A DNA stretch of 13,657 nt from Treponema sp. UBA4326 (GTDB taxonomy: Bacteria; Spirochaetota; Spirochaetia; Treponematales; Treponemataceae), in contig DGTW01000064.1 of assembly GCA_002393835.1 (NCBI GenBank), positions 1-13,657 of the forward strand, read 5' to 3'. Position numbers and translations under genes: made by a program. Shown one piece after another: positions 1 to 6,387 of this stretch (positions are counted from its first letter, which is position 1; each line of letters opens with the position of its first letter). The notes below the pieces were generated by a model that saw only the letters and a list, made by a program, of their open reading frames with translations, had not been told where the DNA came from and did no database searches.

Positions 1-840
1 AAGCTGGGCTGCGACCTTACAAAAGAGCAGGTTCTCGACGCTCTCAGCCGCATGGACAACGATGTTAGCGCAAAAGATATTCCTGCAAATGAAAAGACAG
101 CAAAATATTGCGCCGCAAACAAAACTGATGTTGAATTCACTGTTCAGCCGGCTCCATACCGCAACGACTTCCTCCACGAGGTTGATGTCATCGAAGATGT
201 AATGATTGGTATGACTCTCGACTACTTCAAACCGCAGAAGCCGAATGATTTCACAATCGGTAAGCTTTCTGATGTCACACTTTTCAGCCGAAAAGCAAAG
301 GAAATCATGGTGGGCCTGGGCTATCAGGAGATGATTTTCAACTATCTTGGTTCAAAACGGGACTACATCGACCGCATGAACATTTCTGCTGACAAAGTAA
401 TCGAAATTCTCAACCCCATGAGCGAAAACTATCAGTTCGTTCGCCCGTCAATCATCGCTTCATTGCTCCGAGCCGAAAGTGCCGCCGCAAACGCAATCTT
501 CCCGCACAAGATTTTTGAAATCGGTAAGGTTGCCTTCCTGGACGAAAGCGAGAACACCGGCACAAAGACAATTCAGTCTCTGGGCTTTATGACTGCCGCA
601 AACAACGCAAACTTCAACGACCTTGCCTCTGAGGTCTCAACCCTGCTTTACTACCTCGACCACAAATACGAAGTCAAAGAGTCAAACGACCCGCGCTTTA
701 TCCCTGGCCGTCAGGCTGCAATCATCGTCAAAGGCAAGCAGGTGGGAGTCTTCGGTGAAGTTCACCCGCAGGTTCTCGAAAACTGGCAGATTGCAGTTCC
801 ATGCGTAGCCGGTGAAATCGACCTTGAAGACTTGATGTAG
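1..840 (+). CDS. pheT: Phenylalanyl-tRNA synthetase beta subunit, C-terminal part (5' end outside window)
   Basis: The reading frame is open from base 1 and ends at TAG 838-840, giving 279 residues of the C-terminal half or so of PheT. The full family member is usually around 550-600 residues. PheRS is an alpha2-beta2 cytoplasmic enzyme that charges tRNA-Phe with phenylalanine using ATP. Recognisable blocks are the end of the B5 region, the segment RNDFLHEVDVIEDVMIG at about residues 53-69, and the core with GRQAAIIVKGKQVGVFGEVHP near the C-terminus. These match the archaeal/eukaryotic-type beta chain (no C-terminal anticodon-binding FDX domain) that spirochetes are known to carry, rather than the long bacterial type. 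The internal ATG at 52 is not the true start, because homologous sequence continues upstream. The alpha subunit gene is not in this window. Confidence 0.93.
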   Translation, partial: KLGCDLTKEQVLDALSRMDNDVSAKDIPANEKTAKYCAANKTDVEFTVQPAPYRNDFLHEVDVIEDVMIGMTLDYFKPQKPNDFTIGKLSDVTLFSRKAKEIMVGLGYQEMIFNYLGSKRDYIDRMNISADKVIEILNPMSENYQFVRPSIIASLLRAESAAANAIFPHKIFEIGKVAFLDESENTGTKTIQSLGFMTAANNANFNDLASEVSTLLYYLDHKYEVKESNDPRFIPGRQAAIIVKGKQVGVFGEVHPQVLENWQIAVPCVAGEIDLEDLM

Positions 841-1007
841 GGAGCCGGTCGCTAAAAGCGAAAAAACTTGCGAGGCAAGTTTTTAGGCGAGTCTCGGTGA
901 GAGCTGTGCTCGAACCGCGTCAGGGAGCCGGTCGCCGAAGGCGATGAAACTCGTGAGACGAGTTTCAAGGCGAGTCTCGTTCGAAGCTGTGCTTCGAGCG
1001 CATAGCG
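840..1007. repeat. Two tandem copies of a three-hairpin intergenic repeat
   Basis: Two copies of a unit of about 83 bases begin at 840 and 923 with GGGAGCCGGTCGC. Each copy contains three small hairpins in the same order. In copy 1 they are CGCT/AGCG, then AAAAACTTG/CAAGTTTTT around a CGAGG loop, then GAGC-TGT-GCTC. In copy 2 the same positions read CGCC/GGCG, GAAACTCG/CGAGTTTC around TGAGA, and CGAAGC-TGT-GCTTCG. Stem bases differ between the copies but remain paired, while the single-stranded joints such as GGCGAGTCTCG are conserved. This indicates selection or a folding constraint on the structure. No protein is encoded. It is probably a dispersed palindromic element; a role in RNA processing or 3' protection of pheT mRNA is possible but unproven. 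Confidence 0.75.
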
Positions 1008-1013
1008 AATCAT

Positions 1014-1050
1014 AAAAAAACCGTCATCGCATTTGATGACGGTTTTTTGT
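1014..1050. terminator. Bidirectional intrinsic terminator between pheT and the lipoprotein gene
   Basis: A perfect 8-base stem CCGTCATC (1021-1028) / GATGACGG (1035-1042) has a 6-base loop. It is flanked by an A run (1014-1020) and a T run (1043-1048), so it can end transcripts in both directions. It sits between two convergent genes, pheT from the left and the lipoprotein from the right. Confidence 0.9.
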
Positions 1051-1065
1051 TTTTAAGGCGCTTAT

Positions 1066-1761
1066 TTACTCCATGTCTGGAGTTGCGACTTTTGTCTGCT
1101 CAACCAGAGAATTTTTGATTGATTCCTGGATTTCGCCGGAAACATCGATATCCTTGATGTTCTTGAAGCCGTTTTCCAGCTGTTTTGTGAAGAGGGCTTC
1201 GTCCATGGCGTAAACGACCATGTAGCTGTACTGGGTGATGTAGTCACCAGAATCTTCGCCCTTTTCAAGACCGTCCTTAAGGCGGCGGTTGCGTGTCCAC
1301 CAGTCAGTCTCTTTTTCGAGGCCTGCGACTGAAGTAACTGCAAGTCGCTCTGACTCACGCTCGATTGTCTTTTCCAAGTCTGTATCGGCAGAAGTTCCAG
1401 CCATTGAGGCACGGATTTTGTCACCGATTGTCTGTTTGATTGAAGCCGCAATTTCTGCACGGGCATCAACCTGGTCTACCCAAGTCTGCAAGAAGTCAAG
1501 GTTGCTTCCGTTCTTTGTAAGAACCCAGATTTTTTTGTCAGAAAGACCGAGAGCCTTTTTGAGGGTTTTCTGGTTAGGCGTTGTAAGAACAGTGCCAACC
1601 CAGTCAGGCTGGGCAACACCCCAGGCCGTTCCTTTATGCTCCAGAATTTGTGTTGGAATTGAAGCTGAAATGTCTTCTACTTTTGGCTTTGGTGTCGAAC
1701 CACAAGAAACGAGCAAGGCCGCTGCAGCTGCACCAAGAATTAATGTGCTGAATTTTTTCAT
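1066..1761 (-). CDS. Small outer-surface or periplasmic lipoprotein, LPP20-like
   Basis: The product has 231 residues. It has a lipoprotein signal peptide: charged MKK, a hydrophobic Ala/Leu stretch 7-18, and lipobox LVSC with the lipidated cysteine at 20. The mature part has no membrane segment. QPDWV (51-55) followed by ARAEIAASI (100-108) resembles the LPP20-type lipoprotein pattern, in which PxWV precedes an ARAE helix. LPP20 relatives are membrane-anchored proteins of poorly known role, so no function is assigned. The rest is largely helical and charged. The start is supported by GGAGG five bases upstream (1766-1770). It has its own promoter (1781-1809) and the terminator at 1014-1050, so it is probably a single-gene unit. 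Lipoprotein status is firm; the LPP20 assignment is moderate. Confidence 0.85.
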   Translation of the reverse strand: MKKFSTLILGAAAAALLVSCGSTPKPKVEDISASIPTQILEHKGTAWGVAQPDWVGTVLTTPNQKTLKKALGLSDKKIWVLTKNGSNLDFLQTWVDQVDARAEIAASIKQTIGDKIRASMAGTSADTDLEKTIERESERLAVTSVAGLEKETDWWTRNRRLKDGLEKGEDSGDYITQYSYMVVYAMDEALFTKQLENGFKNIKDIDVSGEIQESIKNSLVEQTKVATPDME

Positions 1762-1780
1762 TTAATCCTCCAATTCTTAA

Positions 1781-1809
1781 AGTATATTTCAAAAATAAAC
1801 ACACTTCAA
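1781..1809 (-). promoter_or_regulatory. Sigma70-type promoter of the LPP20-like lipoprotein gene
   Basis: Read on the minus strand, TTGAAG (1809-1804) lies 17 bases from TATACT (1786-1781). The predicted transcription start is near 1774, which gives a leader of only about a dozen bases holding GGAGG before the ATG at 1761. Confidence 0.65.
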
Positions 1810-1888
1810 GATTTTGCAATAGGTATATATATAAAAAAAAACAGTCTATGCCCCTGCAAAGTAACAAAAAAAATCAGCAAAAAGGCAG

Positions 1889-1945
1889 GTGCAATAAACT
1901 GTTGTTGCACAAAGAATAACACAAGCACCGTCACAAAAGTGCAAC
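1889..1945. other. Inverted repeats in the gap after the response regulator gene
   Basis: GTGCAA (1889-1894), GTTGCAC (1904-1910) and GTGCAAC (1939-1945) form two mutually exclusive pairings, 1889-1894 with 1905-1910 or 1904-1910 with 1939-1945. On the minus strand the first hairpin is followed by CTGCC and a T-rich stretch, so it may be a weak terminator of the kinase-regulator unit. It lies upstream of the lipoprotein promoter, so an operator is also possible. The rest of the 199-base gap is AT-rich and holds nothing else recognisable beyond that promoter. Confidence 0.4.
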
Positions 1946-1960
1946 AAAAAAATAAGAATT

Positions 1961-2752
1961 CTATAAATTTTTCTGAATTTTCCTTACAAGAAATCCCAAA
2001 GTGCTTTCTGCCCAAGTGTACTGGCTCATATATTCAAAATTGAATGATGCGGAAGCGGACGGCTTTCCGTCGAGATAATCAAAATAGTCACAATCTATCG
2101 CATCCTTATCAATGGCAAGCTGATTGTAATTGTGAATAAGAATATTCTCGCTGTCACAAGCACGGAGGGTTTTACGGATGTCGGCCACAAGATTCCTTAT
2201 ATAAGAACTTTTATCGCTGAGATTGTTTTCCCAAAGCATTTCCTCGAGTTTTCCGAGAGGGCAGGGGAGGCCTTTTTCATCAATCAGAATCGCAAGAAGT
2301 TCCTTTGACTTTGAATAAGAAAATTTAAGTGGAATTCCGTCAGCAAAAATTTCAAAAGGACCGAAAGTATGGACATATATTTTTTTCTTTTCAGAAACAG
2401 GAAAGCGCAGGTTGCCAAGCTCTCTTTTTATTTGTTCGGGAGTCGCCGGCTTCAAAACATATCCGCTGGCATACAAATCAAAGGCCTCCCGCATGTAATC
2501 GCTGAAACCTGTCACGAAAATTATGTTGATTTTTGGATTCTGCTCCTTCAGTTTTTTGGCGACACTCACACCGTTTTCTTCCCGCATTTCTATATCCAGG
2601 AAAGCGACATCAGGAAACCAATCCGCAGAACAGGAAAGAGCCTCATCACTGTAGCGGAAGCCCTTTACCTCAGCTTGAGGATTAACTTCTTTTAAAACAG
2701 AGCAAATTCCTTCCAGAGCCAGATATTCATCATCCAAAGCAAGAATTTTCAT
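1961..2752 (-). CDS. Response regulator: REC domain plus SARP-like winged helix
   Basis: The product has 263 residues and is a cytoplasmic DNA-binding regulator. The receiver domain (1-115) has the acidic pair D7-D8, the phospho-acceptor D53 in AFLDIEM, T81 and K101 (VLKP). A winged helix (about 128-218) starts with FGPFEIFADG and contains the YIRNLVADIRKTL recognition region. This is the OmpR/SARP-type fold. The C-terminus DCDYFDYLDGK...YMSQYTWAE resembles the very start of a bacterial transcriptional activation (BTAD) domain, then stops, so it is a SARP-type regulator without the full BTAD. The start is supported by AGGAG five bases upstream. It lies 46 bases behind the histidine kinase gene in the same direction, so the two form a two-component pair and probable operon. 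Target genes are unknown. Confidence 0.88.
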   Translation of the reverse strand: MKILALDDEYLALEGICSVLKEVNPQAEVKGFRYSDEALSCSADWFPDVAFLDIEMREENGVSVAKKLKEQNPKINIIFVTGFSDYMREAFDLYASGYVLKPATPEQIKRELGNLRFPVSEKKKIYVHTFGPFEIFADGIPLKFSYSKSKELLAILIDEKGLPCPLGKLEEMLWENNLSDKSSYIRNLVADIRKTLRACDSENILIHNYNQLAIDKDAIDCDYFDYLDGKPSASASFNFEYMSQYTWAESTLGFLVRKIQKNL

Positions 2753-2798
2753 CTCATCTCCTTTTGTCGCCAGAAGCCTTGCAAGGGCAAGGAACAGC

Positions 2799-4085
2799 CT
2801 ACTTTTTGTCTCTTTTAAGCGGAATTCTTATTTCGACTTCCGTTCCTTTTCCAATCTCACTATGAATGTCCAGCTCGCCGCCACACATCATCCAGAGTCT
2901 TTCTTTAACATTGTTTATTCCAATGTGAATTTTGTCGTCGCTGCTTATACTCTTTGTATCAAAACCAACTCCATCATCAGCAATCTTTATCACAATGAAA
3001 TTTTCTGCTCTGCTGCTTGAAATTTTCACTACGCCGCCATTTTTCTTCTTGCAAACTCCATGACGGACTGCATTTTCTACAATCGGCTGCAAAATCATGG
3101 GCGGAATATTAAAATCTCTTTCCTTTATGTCCAGCTCGAATTTCACATCATCCTGAAAGCGCATTTTTTCAAGATTCAGATAGTATTGAAGATGCATCAA
3201 TTCAGTATCAAAGGAAACTTCATTTAATTTTTCCGCAGCATGAATATTCCCGCGCAAGTAATTTGAAAAATTCCCGATGGCTTCCCGACCGGCTTTTGGA
3301 TCTTTGTCACACAGAACATAAATTGAATTAAGAACATTGAAAACAAAATGGGGACGAATCTGACTAATCATAAGAGCTATTTTCCCTTCTGCGATTTTTG
3401 CCTCCTGCTCGCCGATAAGCCTGATTTGGTACATGTAAATAAAATCGAAAATCAGAATTATTGAAAGCGACAAGGCAATCTGAATCGAAAAGAAGTGAAT
3501 AAAAGGTCTTACAACTACGGCAATAACTGGAAAAATAACAAATGAGAAGAGAACGAGAAAGGCTCTAGGGCCAATAGCACCACGATAATACACAAGGAAT
3601 GAAATCACTATCAGAAGCACCACATAGCCGCCCGTCTGTCCGAAAATGTAATACTTTCCTTTTCTGTAAATTCCATCCTCAACATAGAAAAACATGCCGT
3701 TAAAGACGGAAATGCACCACAAAACTGCATAAATCACGGAAACAAGGACTGCAATCTTTGCGAAAATCCAGGAGACGCTTTTTCTTTGCGAAACCAGAGA
3801 CTCAATATACATAACAAAAATAGCCAGTATTGAAAAATAAGACAGGAAATCAAGGCAGGAAAAAATCTGAGAGAGAATTACAGCCCAGCTTTTTCCATCC
3901 ATGCTTTTTTGCAGAAAATAAAGCTCAAAAACACAGGCAAGAAGCATGATAACATCAAAGAGGGAAAGCAGGGCGAAATAACCGGGAATTCGCTTGCGGG
4001 CAGATTTACTGCCCAGACAACCCTGAAAAATCAGGGTCATAACTATAGCCATTAAAATGTGCAGCGCAATTTCAATCCCGTACAT
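2799..4085 (-). CDS. Membrane sensor histidine kinase, LytS/YehU-type (His_kinase family)
   Basis: The product has 428 residues. About the first 220 residues form six or seven hydrophobic segments (near 5-22, 37-58, 70-95, 106-127, 152-167, 176-192, 202-218) and are probably the sensing part. Then comes the His_kinase motif SQIRPHFVFNVLNSI with the phospho-acceptor H246; the usual form is QINPHFLFN, so two positions vary. The GHKL ATPase follows, with N box LQPIVENAVRHG (N338), DDGVGFD (370-376) and GKGTEVEI (412-419). It should phosphorylate the downstream response regulator. No Shine-Dalgarno sequence precedes the ATG. Instead an extended -10 box ends six bases before it, so the mRNA may be leaderless. 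M12 and M16 have no ribosome site either. It starts 33 bases after the FMN enzyme gene, so read-through from there is possible. Confidence 0.9.
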   Translation of the reverse strand: MYGIEIALHILMAIVMTLIFQGCLGSKSARKRIPGYFALLSLFDVIMLLACVFELYFLQKSMDGKSWAVILSQIFSCLDFLSYFSILAIFVMYIESLVSQRKSVSWIFAKIAVLVSVIYAVLWCISVFNGMFFYVEDGIYRKGKYYIFGQTGGYVVLLIVISFLVYYRGAIGPRAFLVLFSFVIFPVIAVVVRPFIHFFSIQIALSLSIILIFDFIYMYQIRLIGEQEAKIAEGKIALMISQIRPHFVFNVLNSIYVLCDKDPKAGREAIGNFSNYLRGNIHAAEKLNEVSFDTELMHLQYYLNLEKMRFQDDVKFELDIKERDFNIPPMILQPIVENAVRHGVCKKKNGGVVKISSSRAENFIVIKIADDGVGFDTKSISSDDKIHIGINNVKERLWMMCGGELDIHSEIGKGTEVEIRIPLKRDKK

Positions 4086-4091
4086 GAGAAA

Positions 4092-4100
4092 ATTATATCA
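4092..4100 (-). promoter_or_regulatory. Extended -10 element immediately upstream of the LytS-type kinase
   Basis: On the minus strand the sequence is TGATATAAT followed by TTTCTC and the ATG at 4085. TGnTATAAT is the canonical extended -10, which can work with a poor -35. The expected start site coincides with the ATG, which implies a leaderless transcript. A TTGACT at 4117-4112 is only 14 bases away, too close for a standard -35. Confidence 0.5.
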
Positions 4101-4118
4101 TGGAAAATAGAAGTCAAT

Positions 4119-5135
4119 CTACAATCGAATCATGTCCCTGCTAATGTCAGAGATTTTCATCGCTCCAGTCATGGCCATTGTGTCCTCAAGCTCGGCCTTG
4201 AGTTTTTCGACATAGACTTTTACGCCTTCTTCGCCTCCGCCAAAGACAGCCGTTACGAATGGCCGGGCTATAATGACCGCATCGGCACCAAGAGCAAGCG
4301 CCTTGAAAATATCCGTGCCGCTTCGGATTCCGCCGTCAACAATAATCTTTAGCCTGCCCTTTACGGCCTCGACTATTTCCGGCAAGACTTCGGCTGTGGC
4401 AGGACAGCCGTCCAGAACCCGGCCACCGTGATTTGAAACGACGATTGCGCTTGCCCCGGCTTCAAGGGCTTTGAGTGCGCCTTTTACGGTCATAACGCCC
4501 TTGATAATGAAGGGGCGGCCCGCCATCTCAACAATCTGCTTAAGCTCGGCAACGGACTTGCTTCCGGCCGGCGGGTTCATGTTTTTGAGGAAGGGAAGGC
4601 CGGCCCCGTCAATGTCCATGGCCATCGCAAAGGGATTTCCGCTACGGACAAGCCCCATTTTTTCTTTTATTGTCTCAAGATTCCAGGGTTTAATAGTAGG
4701 AATTCCAGTTCCATTGTTAGCAGAAATTGATTTTGCCGCTCCTTCCATGACCTTAATGTTAACTCCGTCGCCGGTAAAACCTACGATTCCGTTGGCGGCA
4801 CAAGCGGTAAGAAGGGTATGATTGTAAGTCAAATCATCGTATTTGTCGCCGTAATGAAAGTTTACGCTTCCGACAGGACCTGCAAAAACAGGAAGGGCAA
4901 AGTGCTTTCCAAAAAATTCGATTGAAGTGTCAGGCGTGCCATGCTCGTAAATCGTATCCATGTTGATGCAGATATTCTGCCATACGTTAAAATTGCGGAT
5001 TGCCACAGTTCCGCTCCCCTTTGCTCCAGGGCCGGGAATAGTGTTTTTGCAGGCAAGCCCGTTGCAGACAGGACAGGCCTTGCACTTGCTTCCAATGTAT
5101 TTTTTAGCTTCTTCAAGCACTTCTGCGTATGTCAT
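4119..5135 (-). CDS. FMN-dependent alpha-hydroxy-acid dehydrogenase with Cys-rich N-terminus
   Basis: The product has 338 residues. The family oxidises 2-hydroxy acids such as L-lactate or glycolate to 2-oxo acids in a TIM barrel with bound FMN. Seen here: K212 in IIKGVM, the catalytic SNHGGR with H236 and R239, and the FMN phosphate loop IVDGGIRSGTD (265-275) with GADAVIIARP (283-292). The N-terminus has cysteines 18, 21, 24 and 29 (CxxCxxCxxxxC) before NTIPGPGAKGSG, an arrangement that could bind a metal or Fe-S cluster. That would suit an anaerobe passing electrons on rather than making peroxide. An in-frame ATG at 5177 would add 14 residues, but the start at 5135 has AGAGGT six bases upstream and fits the family. 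It lies between the ZIP gene and the LytS-type kinase. The substrate cannot be told from sequence; isopentenyl-diphosphate isomerase type 2 is a less likely relative. Confidence 0.88.
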   Translation of the reverse strand: MTYAEVLEEAKKYIGSKCKACPVCNGLACKNTIPGPGAKGSGTVAIRNFNVWQNICINMDTIYEHGTPDTSIEFFGKHFALPVFAGPVGSVNFHYGDKYDDLTYNHTLLTACAANGIVGFTGDGVNIKVMEGAAKSISANNGTGIPTIKPWNLETIKEKMGLVRSGNPFAMAMDIDGAGLPFLKNMNPPAGSKSVAELKQIVEMAGRPFIIKGVMTVKGALKALEAGASAIVVSNHGGRVLDGCPATAEVLPEIVEAVKGRLKIIVDGGIRSGTDIFKALALGADAVIIARPFVTAVFGGGEEGVKVYVEKLKAELEDTMAMTGAMKISDISRDMIRL

Positions 5136-5237
5136 TTTCGTACCTCTAAAAAATACTAGCATGGAGTGAAGATACAATACAAGGGAGTGAAGACAAAAAT
5201 CCCAGCCACAAACAGCAGCTATATTGAAACGAAATTA

Positions 5238-6026
5238 TCAGCCTAAAGCCACATCGAGAACCATCATCAGGGCAAAACCAAAAGCAAAGCCCAGGGTACA
5301 AATGTCAGTCTTTTCTTCGCGGGTGGCTTCTGGAATCAATTCCTCGATAACGACATAAACCATTGCACCAGCCGCAAAAGCCAGAAGGTAGGGGAGGAAT
5401 GGAAGAATAAGTGAAGTCAGAAGAATAGTGATAATAGCTGCCACAGGCTCCACGGCACCAGAAAGGGTTCCGTAAAAAAAGGCCTTTGCCCTGCGGTTTC
5501 CTTCGCTGCGAAGGGGCATTGAAATAATAGCACCTTCCGGGAAATTCTGTATTGCGATACCGAGGGAAAGGGCAAGAGCATCAGCAGAAGAAATCGCCGA
5601 ACCGCCTGCCAGAAAACTTGCGAAAACCACGCCAACGGCCATTCCTTCCGGGATGTTGTGAAGAGTGACAGCAAAAACGAGCATCATCGTGCGGCTTATT
5701 TTGCTGACAGAAGATTTCGGACCTTCTGGTGTCTGAGCCATGGCGTGAAGGTGAGGGGTAATTTTGTCGAGCAGGAAAAGGAAAGCCACGCCAAGGGCAA
5801 AGCCGATCAGGGCAGGAAGAAAAGCAAGACGGCCAAGCTCCCCGCTCATATCCATTGCAGGAATAAGAAGAGACCAGACCGAGGCGGCAATCATAACACC
5901 GGCGGCAAAACCAAGTAAAGCACGCTGAACAGAATCATTCATCTCGCGCTTCATAAAAAAGACCATGGTAGAGCCAAGAGCCGTACCAAGAAAAGGAATT
6001 AAAAGACCGAAGATTGTAATTTGCAT
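5238..6026 (-). CDS. ZIP-family divalent metal transporter (GufA-like)
   Basis: The product has 262 residues in the inner membrane with about eight hydrophobic segments. ZIP proteins import zinc, iron or manganese. The two signature helices are present: LHNIPEGMAVG with H123, N124 and E127, and IAIQNFPEGAIISMP with N161 and E164, the usual metal-site residues of helices 4 and 5. A histidine-containing loop PHLHAMAQ (91-98) lies before helix 4. The GufA/ZIPB subgroup is the closest by pattern. The open frame runs 36 codons further to 6134, but that stretch is made by the hairpin repeat. The ATG at 6026 has GGGAG six bases upstream and gives a start typical for the family. It is transcribed away from the DUF3793-flavodoxin operon, and a shared metal-responsive region is possible. 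The metal is not predictable. Confidence 0.9.
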   Translation of the reverse strand: MQITIFGLLIPFLGTALGSTMVFFMKREMNDSVQRALLGFAAGVMIAASVWSLLIPAMDMSGELGRLAFLPALIGFALGVAFLFLLDKITPHLHAMAQTPEGPKSSVSKISRTMMLVFAVTLHNIPEGMAVGVVFASFLAGGSAISSADALALSLGIAIQNFPEGAIISMPLRSEGNRRAKAFFYGTLSGAVEPVAAIITILLTSLILPFLPYLLAFAAGAMVYVVIEELIPEATREEKTDICTLGFAFGFALMMVLDVALG

Positions 6027-6051
6027 AATCAACTCCCGCGCAAGGGATTTT

Positions 6052-6172
6052 GCGACATCGTGTCGCGACAAGAATTTTGCGATGCAAAATTCTTGCGGCT
6101 GATTTCCATTACCCCGCATCCATGCGGGCTTCATCGAAAAAACTCAACAAAAGCCCGACCCGCGAAGCGGGT
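6052..6172. repeat. Block of four short-loop hairpins in the ZIP gene leader
   Basis: Four perfect hairpins follow each other: GCGACA-TCG-TGTCGC (6052-6066), a 12-base stem CAAGAATTTTGC / GCAAAATTCTTG with loop GAT (6069-6095), CCCGCAT-CC-ATGCGGG (6113-6128) and ACCCGC-GAA-GCGGGT (6158-6172). AAGCCC (6151-6156) can also pair with GGGCTT (6126-6131). The block resembles the repeat behind pheT in style (tiny loops, perfect stems) but not in sequence. A weak minus-strand promoter candidate, TTGTTT-17-TAAACT (6218-6190), lies upstream, so the block would be in the 5' untranslated region of the ZIP mRNA and ends 26 bases before its start codon. It is either a dispersed palindromic element or a leader structure. 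Confidence 0.65.
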
Positions 6173-6250
6173 TGCACCCTAATATTCAAAGTTTAACTGA
6201 AGTATTCCCGCAAAACAAGAGAAATTTCAGCATTTTATCAAAAAAAGTTA

Positions 6251-6279
6251 TTGACATAAAACTAATATTAGCATATTCT
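6251..6279 (+). promoter_or_regulatory. Sigma70-type promoter of the DUF3793-flavodoxin operon
   Basis: A consensus -35 TTGACA (6251-6256) is spaced 17 bases from TATTCT (6274-6279). The predicted start is near 6286, leaving a leader of about 100 bases before the ATG at 6388. The -10 overlaps TTAG/CTAA repeats that could be an operator. Confidence 0.8.
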
Positions 6280-6313
6280 AACAATGAAAGTTAGCTAAAA
6301 CTAACTCTTTTAG
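6262..6313. promoter_or_regulatory. Cluster of TTAG/CTAA tetramers over the promoter, candidate DtxR-family operator
   Basis: Within 52 bases TTAG occurs at 6268, 6291 and 6310, and CTAA at 6262, 6278, 6295 and 6301. They combine into inverted pairs: TTAG-6-CTAA (6268-6281), CTAAC-7-GTTAG (6278-6294) and AGTTAG-6-CTAACT (6289-6306). The known DtxR/IdeR box, TTAGGTTAGCCTAACCTAA, is built of the same tetramers. Treponemes have the DtxR relative TroR. Iron or manganese control of the flavodoxin operon, and perhaps of ZIP, is inferred and not shown. Confidence 0.45.
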
Positions 6314-6323
6314 TACCTCTTTG

Positions 6324-6371
6324 GCGGACAAGACATTTTGACTGTTTCTCGTTTTGTCCGCTATTTTTTTT
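6324..6371 (+). terminator. Intrinsic terminator inside the leader of the DUF3793-flavodoxin operon
   Basis: GCGGACAAGAC (6324-6334) pairs with GTTTTGTCCGC (6351-6361) over 11 bases with one G-U pair and a 16-base loop. It is followed directly by TA and eight T (6364-6371). The promoter at 6251-6279 is upstream and the first gene starts 16 bases after the T run. It would therefore stop transcripts before the genes unless relieved, as in an attenuator. No known riboswitch consensus was recognised in the short stretch upstream (6286-6323). It could instead end transcripts arriving from further left. Confidence 0.7.
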
Positions 6372-6387
6372 CTGGGGATATGTAAAA

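Noticed and set aside
840..1007. tRNA or known small RNA
   Set aside because: There is no cloverleaf or T-loop motif; the hairpins repeat as a tandem unit instead.
1289..1765. 158-codon open frame on the plus strand
   Set aside because: It lies wholly opposite the lipoprotein gene, with no ribosome site or recognisable protein.
4097..4117. TTGACT as -35 for the LytS-type kinase
   Set aside because: Only 14 bases separate it from TATAAT, too short for a usual sigma70 promoter.
4059..4352. 97-codon open frame on the plus strand
   Set aside because: It is the antisense shadow of the FMN enzyme 3' end and kinase start.
5136..5177. 14-codon extension of the FMN enzyme to an upstream ATG
   Set aside because: The start at 5135 has AGAGGT six bases upstream and matches the family N-terminus.
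5153..5182. Promoter TTGTAT-18-TAGTAT for the FMN enzyme
   Set aside because: Its start site would fall within the ribosome binding site, and both boxes are weak.
6027..6134. 36-codon N-terminal extension of the ZIP transporter frame
   Set aside because: It is translated from the hairpin repeat, is hydrophilic and unlike ZIP N-termini, and the ATG at 6026 has a proper ribosome site.
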